A stretch of 64,000 nucleotides of DNA from assembly GCF_024763615.1 (NCBI RefSeq), contig NC_077222.1:5394001-5458000 (forward strand), read 5' to 3'. Below, in pieces: positions 1 through 12,707 of the stretch (positions are counted from its first letter, which is position 1; each line of letters opens with the position of its first letter). The DNA comes from Phlebotomus papatasi. Lineage: Eukaryota; Arthropoda; Insecta; Diptera; Psychodidae. The notes beneath the pieces were generated by a model that was given only the letters and a program-made list of their open reading frames with translations, was not told where the DNA came from and searched no databases. A program made the translations under genes and the position numbers.

Positions 1-2752
1 AACTACTCAATTAAGAACTTTTCCAAAGGTCTTAATTAAGTACTTAGTGTTAAAGCCGAGTCATACCACTTTATTTTTTATCCTCGCCACAAAGTGCTGA
101 CCTATGTCTAGTTTTCATATAATTTATTAAGTAGTTTAATTTTCTACAACTCCTTAAAATTAAGTCGTTGAGTTAAGCATTTATTAAATACTTAATAAAT
201 ACTTAATGTGTTACCCAGATACTTTATAATCTAATACAACTTTAAATGTTATTTTTAAGTGAATCAACTATTTTTTTTCTAATTGCTTATTAGAAGCTTT
301 ACATATGAAAGAGCAATCAAGCATCTTATGGGTATGTAGTAGTAGCCATATACAATTTGTGAAAGAACTACTTTACTGTTTCGATTTGAAGGTTAGACTA
401 AGACGACGGTGAGCGCAGAAAATGTTTAGCTATTGCTCCTGTAGAACAGTTCACAAATAAATACGGTAAGTATAGGCACGCAATGTTTCTACAAATGATA
501 CAGGCTTTTCTAGGAGATTGGTTGACATTGCTAAGATGTCAGTAGACATATGAGTGAGGAACGTCTTATTCAAGATGAAAAATAAATAAAAAATTAAACT
601 CATATTAAATGGATTTCAGTTCATTTATAAGAACTATAAAAACAGAATCATTATTTTTTTCCTTTATCGTCATCATCAAAGCTCTACTATTGTCTTCAAA
701 TTTATGTTTTATTATATTGAGTAATCAATTAATTCGCAATTTTTAAAGCTTATTTATTACTCATTTTATAAGAAATTTTATAAGTCGAAAATGTAAGAAA
801 TTAGTACACTTCTTTTTCTATTGATTGCTGTTAAGCCAACTCTACACTTTTCTAATTGTTTTTTTTTGTTATATTTAAATTTTTATTTTCTTTTGTCTAA
901 AAATTACAATACCACAATACATAAATTGAAAATAGTGAGAAAATTTTAAGATCAAATTTTATTCATCAAGTTTTATTGAAGAAAACTTTGTAATTTACTG
1001 AAAAAAAACTATTTTTTTACTTCTCCTTCTCATCTACTATTTTTATTATGTCTATTTTTTAATTAAAATAATATATTTATAGAATAAAATTCAGGGATGC
1101 TGGAAGCACCTATAATTTTATTCACACTATTAAACTTCTTTTTGAATCAATCTAATTTTGTAAAATAAATTAACAGTGCCTTTTTCGCAAAAGAAATCTG
1201 CCATTTCCTCCAATTTTTTATTAGGATTTCTATAGCTTTGCTTTTGCATTAATTATTTAATTTTTAATTCACATAAATAACAATTACCGCAATAGCCATT
1301 GTAATTAAAAACAAAAATTTCGTTTTTGGTTCCATTGATCCATTGAGATGCGTTTTGCCGTCGGTAATGCGTTTGCCGTCGCCGTCGGGTGAAATGTTCC
1401 TTCGAATATATTTCATGAGCTGAACATCCTTTTTAATATCTACAAAGCCGACGGCTCACCGGATCCCTTTGCTTTCAATCATCCATCATTCAAATCCTTC
1501 AATTCCATGAATGAATCTAATCTCTTAATTTTAAGAGAACTCTTTTAAATTAAGATATTTCTCTCATGAATGTTGGTTTGAGTTTGAGAGAATAAGCTCA
1601 ATACCAAAAATAAAAGGATAGCGATTGTTATACTTTTATAGGAACTCTGGATATTTTAATCAAGCCTGCCCTCTATCCGTCAAAAGACGTTTTCTTCACG
1701 AGAATTCCCGGGAATTGTTAATGCGTGTGTATGGATGTTCAACTCCCCTCTTTGCCGGAGCGAGGAAAACATAAAAGGGACGCCCGAAAAAGAGGGTGAT
1801 TTTATGGGCATTCCACCATTTTCATCATGCTCTGCAAGACTATATCCATCTGGCATCATGGAAATGGTGTTTCAGATATTTATGTCTCCCATGATTAAAC
1901 ACCAGGAATTTATTAGAGTTTTTCCATTAAAATTTGACCCCACCCACAGAAGGACATTGATGTCTGATAATAAACTGAATGCCTCAAGCTAAATTAGAAG
2001 GAATTTAATGGTAAACAAAAGAAAATTATACTGCGAAAAGAGCGGAGTTTTCTTCCTTAATTAAAATTTATTGAAAAGGAACACGAAGTGCGGCATATCC
2101 TTATCCTTTGAATGCGTAACTAAAAACTTTTCAATAGACTTTATAGTTCTTTCATTAGAAATCTCTTAATTTTACAAAGAGATATACAACACGTACAATA
2201 CAAATGAATCCTTTTTGAGTGAATTAAATGCATTTTATAGCTTTTTATTGCACTCCTTCCTCAAAAGGAAACATTTTTTGTGGATTTCTTGTATATTTAC
2301 AGAATATCACGTTACAGATGCGATTTATCTCCTGTTCAAATAGAAAATTGGCGTGAAATTCAATTTTTACGTCCTGCTGAATAACCTGTTTCAAGTATTA
2401 TTTTTCTTGTGGTTCAATTTGAAGAATTTGATAATTTTTTATACGATTATTAATTTTATTTGTATTAACTGAATGATTTGGGATTCTTTCATATATTTCC
2501 TCCAGGCTTTCATTTAATTTAAAACTCTCTTGGAGAGTTCTTTAAAAATATTTAACTTATTAATTAAATTGCATGAGTGAACAATTTCAATTGACTCACT
2601 TTCTTAAAGATTAGGTAGCTTCTTTTATAATTTCTTCTCAATGGATTATCAATTAGCAATGTTGTAGCTATTATTTTTGGTGCCTGAATTCAATATGCAA
2701 CTATGTATTCATATTCAGACTTCTTCATACAATTAGAAATAAGTCTTACTGT
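1..2752. other. A+T-rich gene-free DNA
   Basis: No open reading frame here resembles a known protein. The longest, 85 codons near 1735, has no recognisable domain or splice context. The sequence is A/T homopolymer-rich. Short direct motifs built on TACTTAAT/TAAGTACTT occur near 160-230 and recur near 58010-58070, which suggests a worn repeat, but no ends could be defined. Confidence 0.5.
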
Positions 2753-3150
2753 GTTATCACACTTGCACATTAAAATTTTAATATGATTCACATTAATTGT
2801 CGCTGGTGAGAGTCCAAATGTGTAATTTGTGTGTTTGAATCATTTTATATTCAAAATTTGATCTATTTGTTGATAAAAAGGTAGACTTGGCCCGCAAAAT
2901 TTGATATAAATTGATTTATAGCATTAATGCGAAAAATTAATGCGATTTTCTCTTTAATTTTTTAATGTGAAAAATATTTATGCTTTAGGTAAATTTAAAC
3001 TTATTTTTGCAGGCCAAGACCACTTCTTTATCAATAAATAGAAAAACCCCAAATATTAAGTGACTCAAAGACACAAATAACATATTTGGACGCTTACAAG
3101 CGACAATTAATGTGAATCATAATAAAATTTTAATGTGCAAGTGTGATAAC
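2753..3150. mobile_element. Foldback MITE with long terminal inverted repeats (family V)
   Basis: The first about 110 bases, starting GTTATCACACTTGCAC, are repeated in inverse orientation at the far end, which reads GTGCAAGTGTGATAAC at 3135-3150. The arms stay close to identical over their first 50 or so bases, including ATTCACATTAATTGTCGCT, then drift. There is no coding capacity. The element lies next to the family U element at 3160, whose ends are similar (GTGCTATCACAC), so the two families may share a transposase. The superfamily is not assigned. Confidence 0.75.
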
Positions 3151-3159
3151 GCCGTTATC

Positions 3160-3806
3160 GTGCTATCACACTATGATTTTTTTCAATTTGTAAATTTAAT
3201 TTAATTTTCAAATGAATTGTTGCTCAATTCAATTTTGCTATTGTTGCTCAATAGATGTGGTTGCTCAAATTAACTTCAACTCAGCAAATTAAAATATTAA
3301 AATTACTCAATTATTCCGATTTTATTGGACTTAGGCGATATAGGCACCCTCATTTTCGTTGTTTTTTCTGCAAATGAGATCCAACTATGTGAAGTAGTTC
3401 CTCAAATTCTTCAGTAGCCATACTAAGAAAATTGTTGTGCCCAAAAAACCACCAGTTGCGATACATTTTATCAATGAATCCGTGAGCAGATCTCTCTTGG
3501 ATCCATTTTTTGGCCCACAATCTCTTCCTTTACCTTGAGACACATTTTTATTTAACATGTATCCTACATAAAGTAGGAAAATTTCTTCCTCATCACTGGA
3601 CTCACTTATTTTTCTAATAATGTAACAAAATCACAAATGACAAAATAAAACAACTGGCAATCTTCGCGGCTTTGTTTAATTTAGCAAATTTATCACAAAA
3701 ATGTGTCCTGGCTATGAAAAATTTCAAGTGGTTCTCGCAATTTAAATGCTCAATTTGCTGAGTTCAATTTAAAATTAAATTGTGAAAAATCCTAGTGTGA
3801 TAGCAC
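3160..3806. mobile_element. Non-autonomous inverted-repeat element, family U copy 1
   Basis: It starts GTGCTATCACACTA and ends TAGTGTGATAGCAC, a perfect 14-bp inverted repeat, followed inward on both sides by GATTTTT/AAAAATC and a CAATTTG-type stretch. A related element lies at 6494-7590. The interior has repeated 'TTGCTCAATT' motifs and no usable reading frame. Confidence 0.7.
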
Positions 3807-6493
3807 TGCTAGGTAAAAATTATTTTTTTCAAAAACATCTTTATGGAATGATTTAATTTAATTGAATTATTTCCAACTTATGATTCTGGAAAAATACCGG
3901 TGATTGAAACACTTTATCATATTTTGAGTCTCCCACAAAGTTTGGGTTACTGCATCGAAGTTAGAGGAAAAAAATGTTCTCAACACGTGTGATTATTCCC
4001 TTGCTCTGGTGAGAATATTTCTGTGATATCTGGTGATATCAAATATTTTCCGACGGGTTATACAAGTCAAAAAGCGTCGGGAAAATCGTGCAGCTTAAAA
4101 TATTATAATTTATAAAAAAAAATAGAAGGACTAGGCAACATTAATTTTAAAAATTAAGTCCTCATGCTATTGTAATTGTTGATACATTATTTGAATTAGT
4201 ACCCACATAAAGAGTTTCACAGTTGAAAAATAAACATAAACTTTGAAAGACAAAATGCTGAAACCACATTTGCGAATACAAATTTTAAAAATAAGCAATT
4301 AAAACGTCTTAAAGTCAAAATTGGTGAAATTTGTAAAAGTGCTATTCGTTTGAAGCTAAACACCGTATTGGAATATAATCTGATAAAAATGTAATTTATG
4401 GACTATTATAAACCTCATAACATTCCTTATCAAATGCAAAAGAAAAAACGTAAAATACTTACTCTTTTGGTTCTCGAGATGTCTTTGTTGAAATGTGTGG
4501 AAATCGGAAAAGCAGTCAAAAAATTATGGCAACTTTTAGCTAGCGATGCGTTTCGATTTATTTAAAATCTTCAGGCTCTATAAAGGAAAGATAGAAAAAA
4601 TGTACAGATTGAATGAGAAAAAAAATAAAAAATAAAAATTGGTCTGAGGAAAAAACGACTTATAAATGTCTTCAGACATAAATTAGCTCAATTAACATTA
4701 TGAAAATATCATAAGCATTTTCGCATTAAATCTTTCTTATAAAAAATTGCATGTTTTTTCCAACGTGAAAATATTTAAAAGTGATAAAGTGGTTGCTAAT
4801 TTGTGTGAGTTTGGTAATAATCTTTAATATACTGTTCTTTTTTTAATAAAAAATCTTATGATTGTTTTCATAATGTGAATGGGCTTATACAGTGCTTCTT
4901 GTTTTCGTATTATAAGGTTTACGCAAATGCAGAGAATTTTTGGCCATTTAATAAAGTCGTAAAATTAAATTTTTGAATAAATAATAAATTTTCCTTTTGA
5001 AGAATTAAATTGGTTCAGTAAAATTTCAAATATGTATTATTATTTGATCATCAAAAGAAAAAAATGATTTTGCCTTGATCGGGTGAAAAGGCAATGAAAT
5101 CAAAATTGAACCGCTCAGAGCAAAAATGGACCGTTTTAATAGGGAAATGCCTTTAATGGAGACCACTTTTGCTTTGATCGTCTCAATTCTAAGCTTATTT
5201 CCGTAAATTTTTAAATTCAAAGTATATAACAATTTTAAAAAAATCAAAAATTTAAAGTTGTTGCAAAGAATTACATTTTATCAATAAAAAGTCAAATTTG
5301 AGCAGTATTAAATGAATTTGAAAAAAAAAACAATAAATTGAAAAATTTTTATTTAAAGCTGTTTACGAATAATTCTTAAAATTAAGAAAATTATGAAAAT
5401 TTAATTCCAATCAATTATTATATAATTTGTGCAATTCATGAGGACTCCTTAGTATTCTTTTTGTAATCTGTCTGTGAAGTCAATCTCACATTTCTTAAGC
5501 AAAAATATGTCATAAACGTAAATTAAGTTGCTAAATTTTGTTAAATATATTGCAATTATAAATTTAAAAGGGAGTGAAGTCAAATGAAAGTTAATTTATC
5601 CCTGCGCTTTTTTCTGAGAAATTGGTGCCTATGTTCCAGTTCAGGAGTAGAAAATTTCTAATAATTTAACTTCATATTTTTCAGGTAAAATAACTTATCA
5701 AAGGTCAAAAATTTAACCAAGGAAAAATAAAGAGCTTTTCATTTAAACTACAACCATATAATTATGTTATATATTTTAAAATATACCTATTTTTGCGAAG
5801 ATTTAAGTGTTTTACTGACGAAAATTTAATATTTTACTGCTCATTTTTAATTTTTTACTCTGGTGCACTTGTTTTTTTTTTTAATAATTTTTGGAGCTGC
5901 CTCATTTTTCCGACGCTCACCGGCTTTCCATTTCCACTATTATTTTTCTCTGATTTTTTAGGAAAACCGGGATATGATATAAATAACAAAATTTTTAATA
6001 AGTAATTTACCCTCTACCCTTGAGGATTAAAACACATGTGTTTCCATTAATTAATATTAGCGATTTATTGTGGTAATCGTGGTAATATTACTCTTTTATT
6101 AATTCTGATGCTTTCAATTCAGATTATAGTAAAATTATGATAATTATGTGAAAGTCGAAATTGGGATTTTTTAATAATTTTTTTTACATTAAAATGAGTT
6201 CATCTTGAACAACAAATTGATAAGAATTTTAAGAAAATCGAAGACGGAAAGTGAATAAATTACAACGGCCATGTTTTTCGTGGGCGGGACTTTCTCTTTT
6301 ATGGATTTTCTCCCTTTTTCTCTCATTCCACGTGTTTGTAGTTTGTACGCATGGCAAAATATAAATGAAGCAATTTTACAAGAATAGTATCTTGATCTTG
6401 AATAGTATTTAAATGTAGCGTTTAATAACTAAATGTAACAAAAAGCTATACACTTATGAAATTCATGTCATTTAACTCTTTCGTTTTTTTACC
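3807..6493. other. A+T-rich gene-free DNA
   Basis: No gene is recognisable. Reading frames up to about 73 codons exist but are low-complexity, rich in I, L, K and F, and show no domain. No paired repeat ends were seen by eye. Confidence 0.45.
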
Positions 6494-7590
6494 GTGCTAT
6501 CGCACTAGGATTTTTTCAATTTGCCAATTCAATTTAATTTTCAGATGGATTGTTCCTATGAGTAATTTTGCATTCAAAATCAATTAAATAGATAGTTTTT
6601 CACCTTTTTTTATTGACATAAACTAATATTTGATCCACAAAAAGACTTTTAAATAAGTTAAAATAGTATAAATGTGGTTGCTCAAATTAATGTGAATTCA
6701 GCAAATTAAAATGTTAAATTTGCTCATTAATTTCATTTTTATTTCATTTAAACAAATAGTCTTTTTAAACCAAATTATTCACACAGAAAAATGGAAAATT
6801 TTTAAACAGAAACACCCAGGAATTTAATTTCAAATTCCATCCAATGAATGCCAATGCTCTAATTCTAAATCCTTGATCAATTAGTTTTAGTTGCAATTTG
6901 CAAATCAGTAGACATTTTTCATTTTCCAGCTAATGCTGAACTTAAGTTCCCGATCTCTTAGCTTGAAAGAGCTAAGGATTCTAGCCCATTTTTTTCGCTC
7001 AGAGCTTCTAAACTTAAACGCCTCGGGGATTCACATCCAATTTAAGTTCCCAGGATCTGATATATTCTTAAATTTAGAGTCAAAATTTTTCTGTGTGTTC
7101 TTATTAAATTATTTTACTCTAATTAATATTATTTATGGGCAAAACAAAATGAAATAAAATGTTTTAGTGATAAACTTGCATGAAACGAAGCTTGAGTATC
7201 GGGAGTAATTCATTAAGTTCCTCCAAAGCCATTCGAAGGATATTGTTGTGTTAAGAAATCTCAGTTAGGAGTTGGGACTGGAAGAACTTCATACAGATTT
7301 TCAATAAAACTGCATGAGAGTCGCTGCATGAGCCCTTTCCCTACAAATCTTTTTTCTGGCCTTGGGGATCCTTGAATAACAGATAATTGACTTATAAGAC
7401 ATTTTAAGTACTATCACACATTTTTCGGAGTCATTCACAATAAAAAATCTCGCGGCACTATTTAAAATTGAGCAAATTTCTTGCAAAATGTGTCCTGGCT
7501 GTGAGGATTTTCAAGTAAATTCTAGAAATCTTAATGCTCAATTGGCTCAATTGAATTTAAAATTGAAACATGAAAAAATCCTAATAGCAC
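6494..7590. mobile_element. Family U copy 2 (diverged)
   Basis: The left end GTGCTATCGCACTAGG and the right end ATCCTAATAGCAC correspond to the ends of the 3160-3806 element, with substitutions. Shared subterminal sequence includes the TTGCCAATTCAATTTAATTTTCA-type stretch on the left and the AATTTAAAATTGAAAC-type stretch on the right. It is longer (about 1.1 kb) than copy 1. The truncated family-1 TTAA element follows directly. Confidence 0.6.
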
Positions 7591-7591
7591 C

Positions 7592-7828
7592 GTTAGGACT
7601 CTGAGTACACAAAGTACCCAAAGCAGCATATGAATATTCTGTGAAAAACAATGTTTTTTAACTAAAGAAATGATAAATTCCAATTATTGTGGATGATTAC
7701 AAACGATAAGGATGTCCAAATGTAAGATATTTTTTGTAGGACCTCATTTAATTCCTGAGCTTAGATATTTTTGATTAAAAAATGATGAAATTGGCTTGCA
7801 GCATATGCTGCGGTCCGGAAAGGGTTAA
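7592..7828. mobile_element. TTAA MITE family 1, copy A (left end lost)
   Basis: The right end GGTCCGGAAAGGGTTAA and the interior (GGATGATTACAAACGATAAGG, GGATGTCCAAATGTAAG, the palindrome GCAGCATATGCTGC) match copies at 16547, 46434 and others. The left TIR (TTAACTCTTTCG) is missing; similarity begins at GGACTCTGAGTAC beside the family U end. Confidence 0.75.
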
Positions 7829-8456
7829 TCCGGAAAATTCCCATTAGATCCCCTTATAAAGTCTTGCGTATTGAACGCAATTTCTTCAGAATTCTATGCA
7901 AAATACTGTTTCCTTCTTATGAAAAGAATTCTCAGACAAGTTAGCTTTATACTTTTATTGAGAAAATTGCTGAATAGTTTACTGTTTTAGGAAAAATTGA
8001 TGAAAAACATCCAATTTGCCTGGAACGCAGGCAAATTGGGGATGAAAAGCATTTTGCACACAGAATTAGGAATGAAATAAGACTACTTTCTATATGATTC
8101 GATGGAGAAATACTTAATGCATAGTTATTAATAATAATTACTCACCAAGTAATGCAATTTATCACTACATTCTTGAAAATTTTCTTGGGAAAATCCGCAT
8201 CACTTTTTTTCCATTTGTCCGTGGAGGTTCAAACAAAACACACAACACGCACTCTATGATGAAATTCATATTGAGAACACTGCCATCTGTTGTTAAACAT
8301 TACAAAGTTAGCTAGCATAGATTATTTTCTATGATTTTCTATGTTTTTTATGTATATATTCATCCGCCAATTTTTTGTTTTTTATTGTATTTTCGTGTTT
8401 TGTTTTTCTTTTCTTAAAAAAAAAATTGTAAAAACTTTGTGAATTTTGTAATAATT

Positions 8457-9524
8457 ATGTCTCAAAGCTCCCAGTATTCTACCAAATCTGAGAAATTGAG
8501 GAAAAATGCCCTAAAACCAGGAGAATGCCAAAAAGTGAGGTTAATCATAACAAAAACATGCCGGGTAAATAACAAATATCCTGGGATTTCTTCCAGTACA
8601 TCACAGTTGAGATTGATCCTGGAATTGTGTCAGATAATTGTGGATCTCTACTCAACCAGGAACTTTCTCAGGGAGGTTTCAATACCGAAATAAATTCCCA
8701 AATTCTTCCAATGACAATCACTTGGAGGAGAAACCTTGAGGGTTTCTCTGAATCCACAGAAGAAATGGTGCTGCATGTGATCCTGGGGCAGGATATGCTT
8801 CAGAATGTTAAAGAGGGAAGCTTCAGAAGAAGAATTGAGAGTCTGAAGGAACTCTACCCTGGCAAGAGCATTGTGATTTTACTTTATGGACTCAAAGACA
8901 CATTTCGAAAGAGCGATAGATCCGTCTCCCGGAATGATATTGAAGTGAGTCTCGTGGAAGCTCAGATTCTTCACAATTGCTGCCACAGATTAGTAGAGAA
9001 TCCCGCGGAATTGGCTGCCACAGCGGCGCAATTTAGCAAGAGTGTCGCTGAAACCCCATTCAAGTAAGATTTTTAGGGCTGTATCCTTTTAAATTTAGGC
9101 TAATCTTGGGAAATTTCAGGAGAGAGGAGTTAGAAAAGGCTCTCAATGAGGACTTCTACTTTGGCAATAACAGCCGAGATAATGTAAAGATTCAAAACGG
9201 CGTTGGATACTCGCGTCTCTGGCAGGAGCATCTCATTAAATTTCCTCAGGTTACTCTCGAAATTGCACAAGCCATTTCAGGAGAATACCCATTGCCTCGA
9301 CTTCTGGCTGATGTAAGTCCTTCAGAAGGATTTACGTTTGGAAAATTTCCATATTTATTTTTTTTTAGGCATTAGATACTTCGGAAGATCCTGAGAATCT
9401 CCTTGCGGACATTCCGGTCAGGAGATCAGGTGGTCCTCTAGCTGCTCAACGGAAGGTTGGTCAGGAACTCAGCAAGAAAATTTTTACAATGTATACCACG
9501 GAGAATCCTGATGATGTTGTTTAA
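8457..9524 (+). CDS. mms4: EME1/Mms4-like crossover junction endonuclease subunit
   Basis: This is the predicted non-catalytic partner of MUS81, forming the heterodimer that cuts replication forks and Holliday-junction intermediates in the nucleus. It joins from four exons: 8457-8534, 8597-9063, 9120-9312 and 9369-9524, all with GT-AG borders and consistent phase, giving 297 aa. The basic N-terminal helix (KSEKLRKNALKPGE) runs into YITVEIDPG, the start of the ERCC4-type nuclease fold; TITWRR and VLLYGL-like strands follow. The C-terminal part has the family's tandem HhH region with GYSRLWQEHL..FPQVTLEIAQAI..YP.P..L. The D/E-rich catalytic ERKxxxD motif of MUS81/XPF is absent, as expected for EME1. 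At 297 aa it is shorter than vertebrate EME1 (about 570) and lacks the long disordered N-terminus. The ATG at 8457 follows an in-frame upstream stretch without a better start. A possible poly(A) signal lies just after the stop. The family call is firm; the symbol follows the fly name. Confidence 0.85.
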
Positions 9525-10487
9525 AAAAATAAAAACGTTTTAGGAATTTTCTCTAAATGATTTAATTTTATTTGAAATTTTTAAATACAGTCTTTCCTGA
9601 CAGATTTTTTTTCCATTTTATGAGGCATTAATTTTAGTTCATAAATTTCCAAATGGAATAATTAAAAATCTATTTAGTGAATTTCCAGGTAAAAAAATAT
9701 CTTCTCCCAAATTACATTTTATGATCATCGTTTCAATCGCTTATCTTCTGTATTTATGAAACATTTTTGTCCACGATAGTTTTAATTGAAAGATAATGAT
9801 GTGCCTTTGAGCTTTAGGAATAATTTCTAAATTTAAATTTTTCTTCTAATTTTAAAATCAGTTTTTCTCTAATCAATCGACTCCAAAAACCCGTAGAGCA
9901 TATGCATCATGCTTATGCAGAGGGCATTCTAAAAGTCAGGGCTGTATCCTTCACTTTGTGAGAGGATTTTACGCGAGTTTCTCTCCGTGACATTTTCTCC
10001 TATTCCTCCCAAATCCCTTCTCTCTGTATCCACGAATATCGGAGAGAATCAGGCGAATTTTCTCACTTTCTTGTGGTTTTATATAAATTTTCTGAAAATT
10101 GTCAAATAGGGTAAGTTGCATAAATTGGAACAATTTCCAGAGGCTCGAACTTTGATACAAGATTAAAGACATTATAAATACATTTTTCCCTGATGACATA
10201 CATAAATTTGCTCCTTGATTCTTCTAGAATATTACCGTTTCATGGAAATTCTTGAGAAACAGTTTGAAAAGTTCTTAAATACAAGAAAAATACGTGAGTG
10301 CAAAACAATATAATTTGGACAGGGTGGGTACAAGTTGGACGTGGGAATTTGGACAATGCGTAGGGGAAGGTTGTGCAAGTTTCAAGATTTTTTACTGAAT
10401 GCCATACACACTGAATCAATTGTACCACTAGGGTAAAGTGTATAATTAAAAAGTAAAAAACATTAAGGCTTAGATATATATTATTTA
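9525..10487. other. Intergenic region with a shared 110-bp repeat
   Basis: No gene is seen. 9952-10062 is about 80% identical by eye to 51014-51120. Both copies contain TTTTACGCGAGTTTCTCTCC, TGACATTTTC and GGAGAGAATCAGGCGA. Within each copy CGAGTTTCTCTCCG and CGGAGAGAATCAGGCG form an imperfect inverted repeat, so this is probably a very small foldback element. Confidence 0.55.
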
Positions 10488-11254
10488 TTAAATCTTTTTC
10501 TTGGATATTTTAATTTTCTTGCTTTGCTCCTTTTCTTCTTTTATTTTGAACCTTTCTTCCTGTTTCTGAAGTCTAATTCTTTTTTTTTCTTGCATAGCCT
10601 CTTCTTTTAGTTTTCTTTAATCATACGAATTGTCACAAAGAACTTCAAACATGAATTTAAAAACTCCATAGAATAATAATAGATACCTGTCCACCTTTGG
10701 GCGAAAGCATTACACCCGTTTCGTCAAGATTAAAGACACGATCAGGAGGAAGTTCCAGAAGATCTTTGGATTTTAAATATTCATGAGTTTTCTCAAACCA
10801 CTCAGTGATGTCCTCAGTGGTAATACCAGCTCTTTGGGTTGTGTATGCTTCTGGTGTACGAAGTCTCAATTCTGGGTATCTGTTCAAAAAGCTCTTGAAC
10901 CAAGAGTATCCTGGCCTTCCATCGGTGAACTCGTTGACAATCTTGAACTTCTTACAAATAATTTGCAGTGTTGATGACTTGATCTTTTGTTATAGGATGC
11001 CACTTGTCACTGCATCCTAAAATCCATTCAACGAGCTCATCTTCTATATCTTTTGGTAGCGTAGGAGGCCTTCCCCCAGAGCATTCTTCCGGACATTTCC
11101 CGGTCAGCTTATTAAAAAGTGTTGTCCTTGGCACCCCAAATAATACTGACACCTGACTTAGTGACTTTCCTTGACGAAAAGCTTCCAGTGCTTTGTTCAC
11201 TTGGTCTTGAGTATAGGATTTGTACTTTTTCAATTTATTTGCCTTTTTACCCAT
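10488..11254 (-). pseudogene. pogo/Tigger-like transposase relic lacking its DDE core
   Basis: Reading leftward from the ATG at 11254, the frame MGKKANKLKKYKSYTQDQ.. contains a psq/CENP-B type helix-turn-helix (ALEAFRQGKSLSQVSVLFGV, then RTTLFNKL) and a second DNA-binding segment (GYSWFKSFLNRYPELRLRTPEA). Next comes the first catalytic aspartate of the DDE_1 domain in FNLDETGV. A frameshift or stop near 10965 separates the two halves. After SPKGGQ (about 10687) the frame runs into a stop, but a lysine-rich C-terminal tail (LQKQEERFKIKEEKEQ) resumes at about 10620 and ends at 10488. The few tens of bases between cannot hold the remaining DDE residues, so the catalytic core is deleted. A CAG/GTATCT boundary could instead be an intron donor. 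The element's outer ends were not identified. Confidence 0.8.
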
Positions 11255-11608
11255 CTGAAATAAAAAGAAAACCCCTGCAATACAATCGTATCTCCGGATG
11301 TCCAACTTGTCACTTTTGCTCACGCTTCAAATAAGCACTTTTTCTTCATACAGTTAGTAATTATATCAAATAAAACCATTACGTACTGTTAACTATCGAG
11401 ATTAAACACTTTATTCCACTAAAATTTGCCAGAAATATTGAGAAATGTCAACAGAACCGAAAAACCAAAGTCACTCTTCTTGTGTTTTTATTAGGAAAAA
11501 ATGGCCGATCCATGTATTTTTTTCGACGGTGAAAAGTTACACTGTCAATTGAGGTGAGAATTTTATACGTTAAATCTTATTCATATCACTTCGAAGAACC
11601 CTAACTAA

Positions 11609-12377
11609 AAGTGTCACGGAAGAACCAAGTGGCAGCCGCTGCCACTTATCGGATTTTACATAATATTTTAATATTTTTACATATATTTTAACATTTGGAG
11701 CCTCAGTCAGTTCTTTTCTGGTGTCTGAATCAGAAATTTCACCTCCTTGGGTACTGTATCTAAAGATTTTTACCCATTTGATGTTTTCATTTTTATCAGA
11801 ATCATGGCGTCAGGGAAAGTGGTCTGCCTTTGAATGCGGCAGCCTTTGAATATTTCAATTTTTCTCTTATTTTTCAAAGCAAAAATTCTACATATGAACA
11901 ATAGTTAATACTATTAACTATTTTCTATTAACTTCGCTTAACAAAATGGATTTTGAGCTTTGGGAAGTAAGAGAAAAATTGAATAATTCCCATAATTATT
12001 CATATTTCATACATATTTCCCAATTCAATATTTCCCATAATTCTTCTCAATAATTTGCAAAAACACTTTCAATTTGTTCTTTTAAGGCTTTTATACACTA
12101 ACAATCAAGAAAATTACATCTGCAGAACGTAAAACTCCCATATAAAATGCATATGGCAGCAACTGCCACTTGGTCCTTCCGAGTGCAGTTTTTTGTTTTT
12201 GCAATATATTTACATTAATATTTAATTTTTATTAAAAATTTTATAACGAAAAAATAGCCAGATAAATTCTGCACGCATTCAATCGGGTCTCCAGGCGAAA
12301 TAATATATTCTTCACTATAAAGAATAAAATTGAAAATTAAATTGGCAGCGGCTGCCACTAGGGTCCTTCCAAGTGTT
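11609..12377. mobile_element. Inverted-repeat element with TGGCAGC..GCTGCCA palindromes
   Basis: Left end AAGTGTCACGGAAGAACC leads into a GTGGCAGCCGCTGCCAC palindrome. The right end carries TGGCAGCGGCTGCCA followed by GGTCCTTCCAAGTGTT, the reverse complement with a few changes. A third, internal copy of the end (GGCAGCAACTGCCACTTGG, then TCCTTCCGAGTG) lies near 12153-12187, suggesting a nested or duplicated terminus. No coding frame was seen. Confidence 0.6.
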
Positions 12378-12386
12378 AAAAAAAAA

Positions 12387-12675
12387 TACTTCATTGAAAT
12401 TTACAATATAAATTTGTTTATATTTATAATATTATATTTAAAAACCATTTCAAGACTTAAAAACCGCGTTTTTATTTGCTTATTTTATATGTAAATTAAT
12501 CACACTCTCACCGGAAATACCACTCGGGAATTCTCCCCGGTTTTTGATGAGAAAATCTCCAATAGAAAATTTCGTGGATACCAAAGAGGCTAGTTCCACA
12601 CGTAGTGTTGGCTTTTGCCCTTTTCCCACAAAATCAAACTCTCACATCTGGAGAATACGGCCCTGAACACCGGAA
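12387..12675. repeat. Interspersed repeat L, copy 1
   Basis: It matches 53440-53720 in the same orientation: TTCATTGAAATTTA, then ATGTAAATTAATCA, CTCTCACCGG, CCCGGTTTTTGATGAGAAAA, AAATTTCGTGGATACCAAA, AGTTCCACACG and CAAACTCTCAC. Indels separate the copies. Copy 2 lies just upstream of the AP-1 sigma start codon, and this copy lies downstream of alpha-tubulin copy 1. Its function is unknown and no terminal repeats were found. Confidence 0.65.
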
Positions 12676-12707
12676 AGGTGAATCATTTTGCACCGTCTCC
12701 GCTTTTG

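Noticed and set aside
1735..1992. 85-codon frame
   Set aside because: No domain, no splice context, and surrounded by non-coding A+T-rich DNA.
10090..11500. Terminal inverted repeats for the pogo-like transposase relic
   Set aside because: ACAAGTTGGAC occurs in inverse orientation at about 10330 and 11300, but pairing is only 11 bases and no TA-flanked outer ends could be matched.
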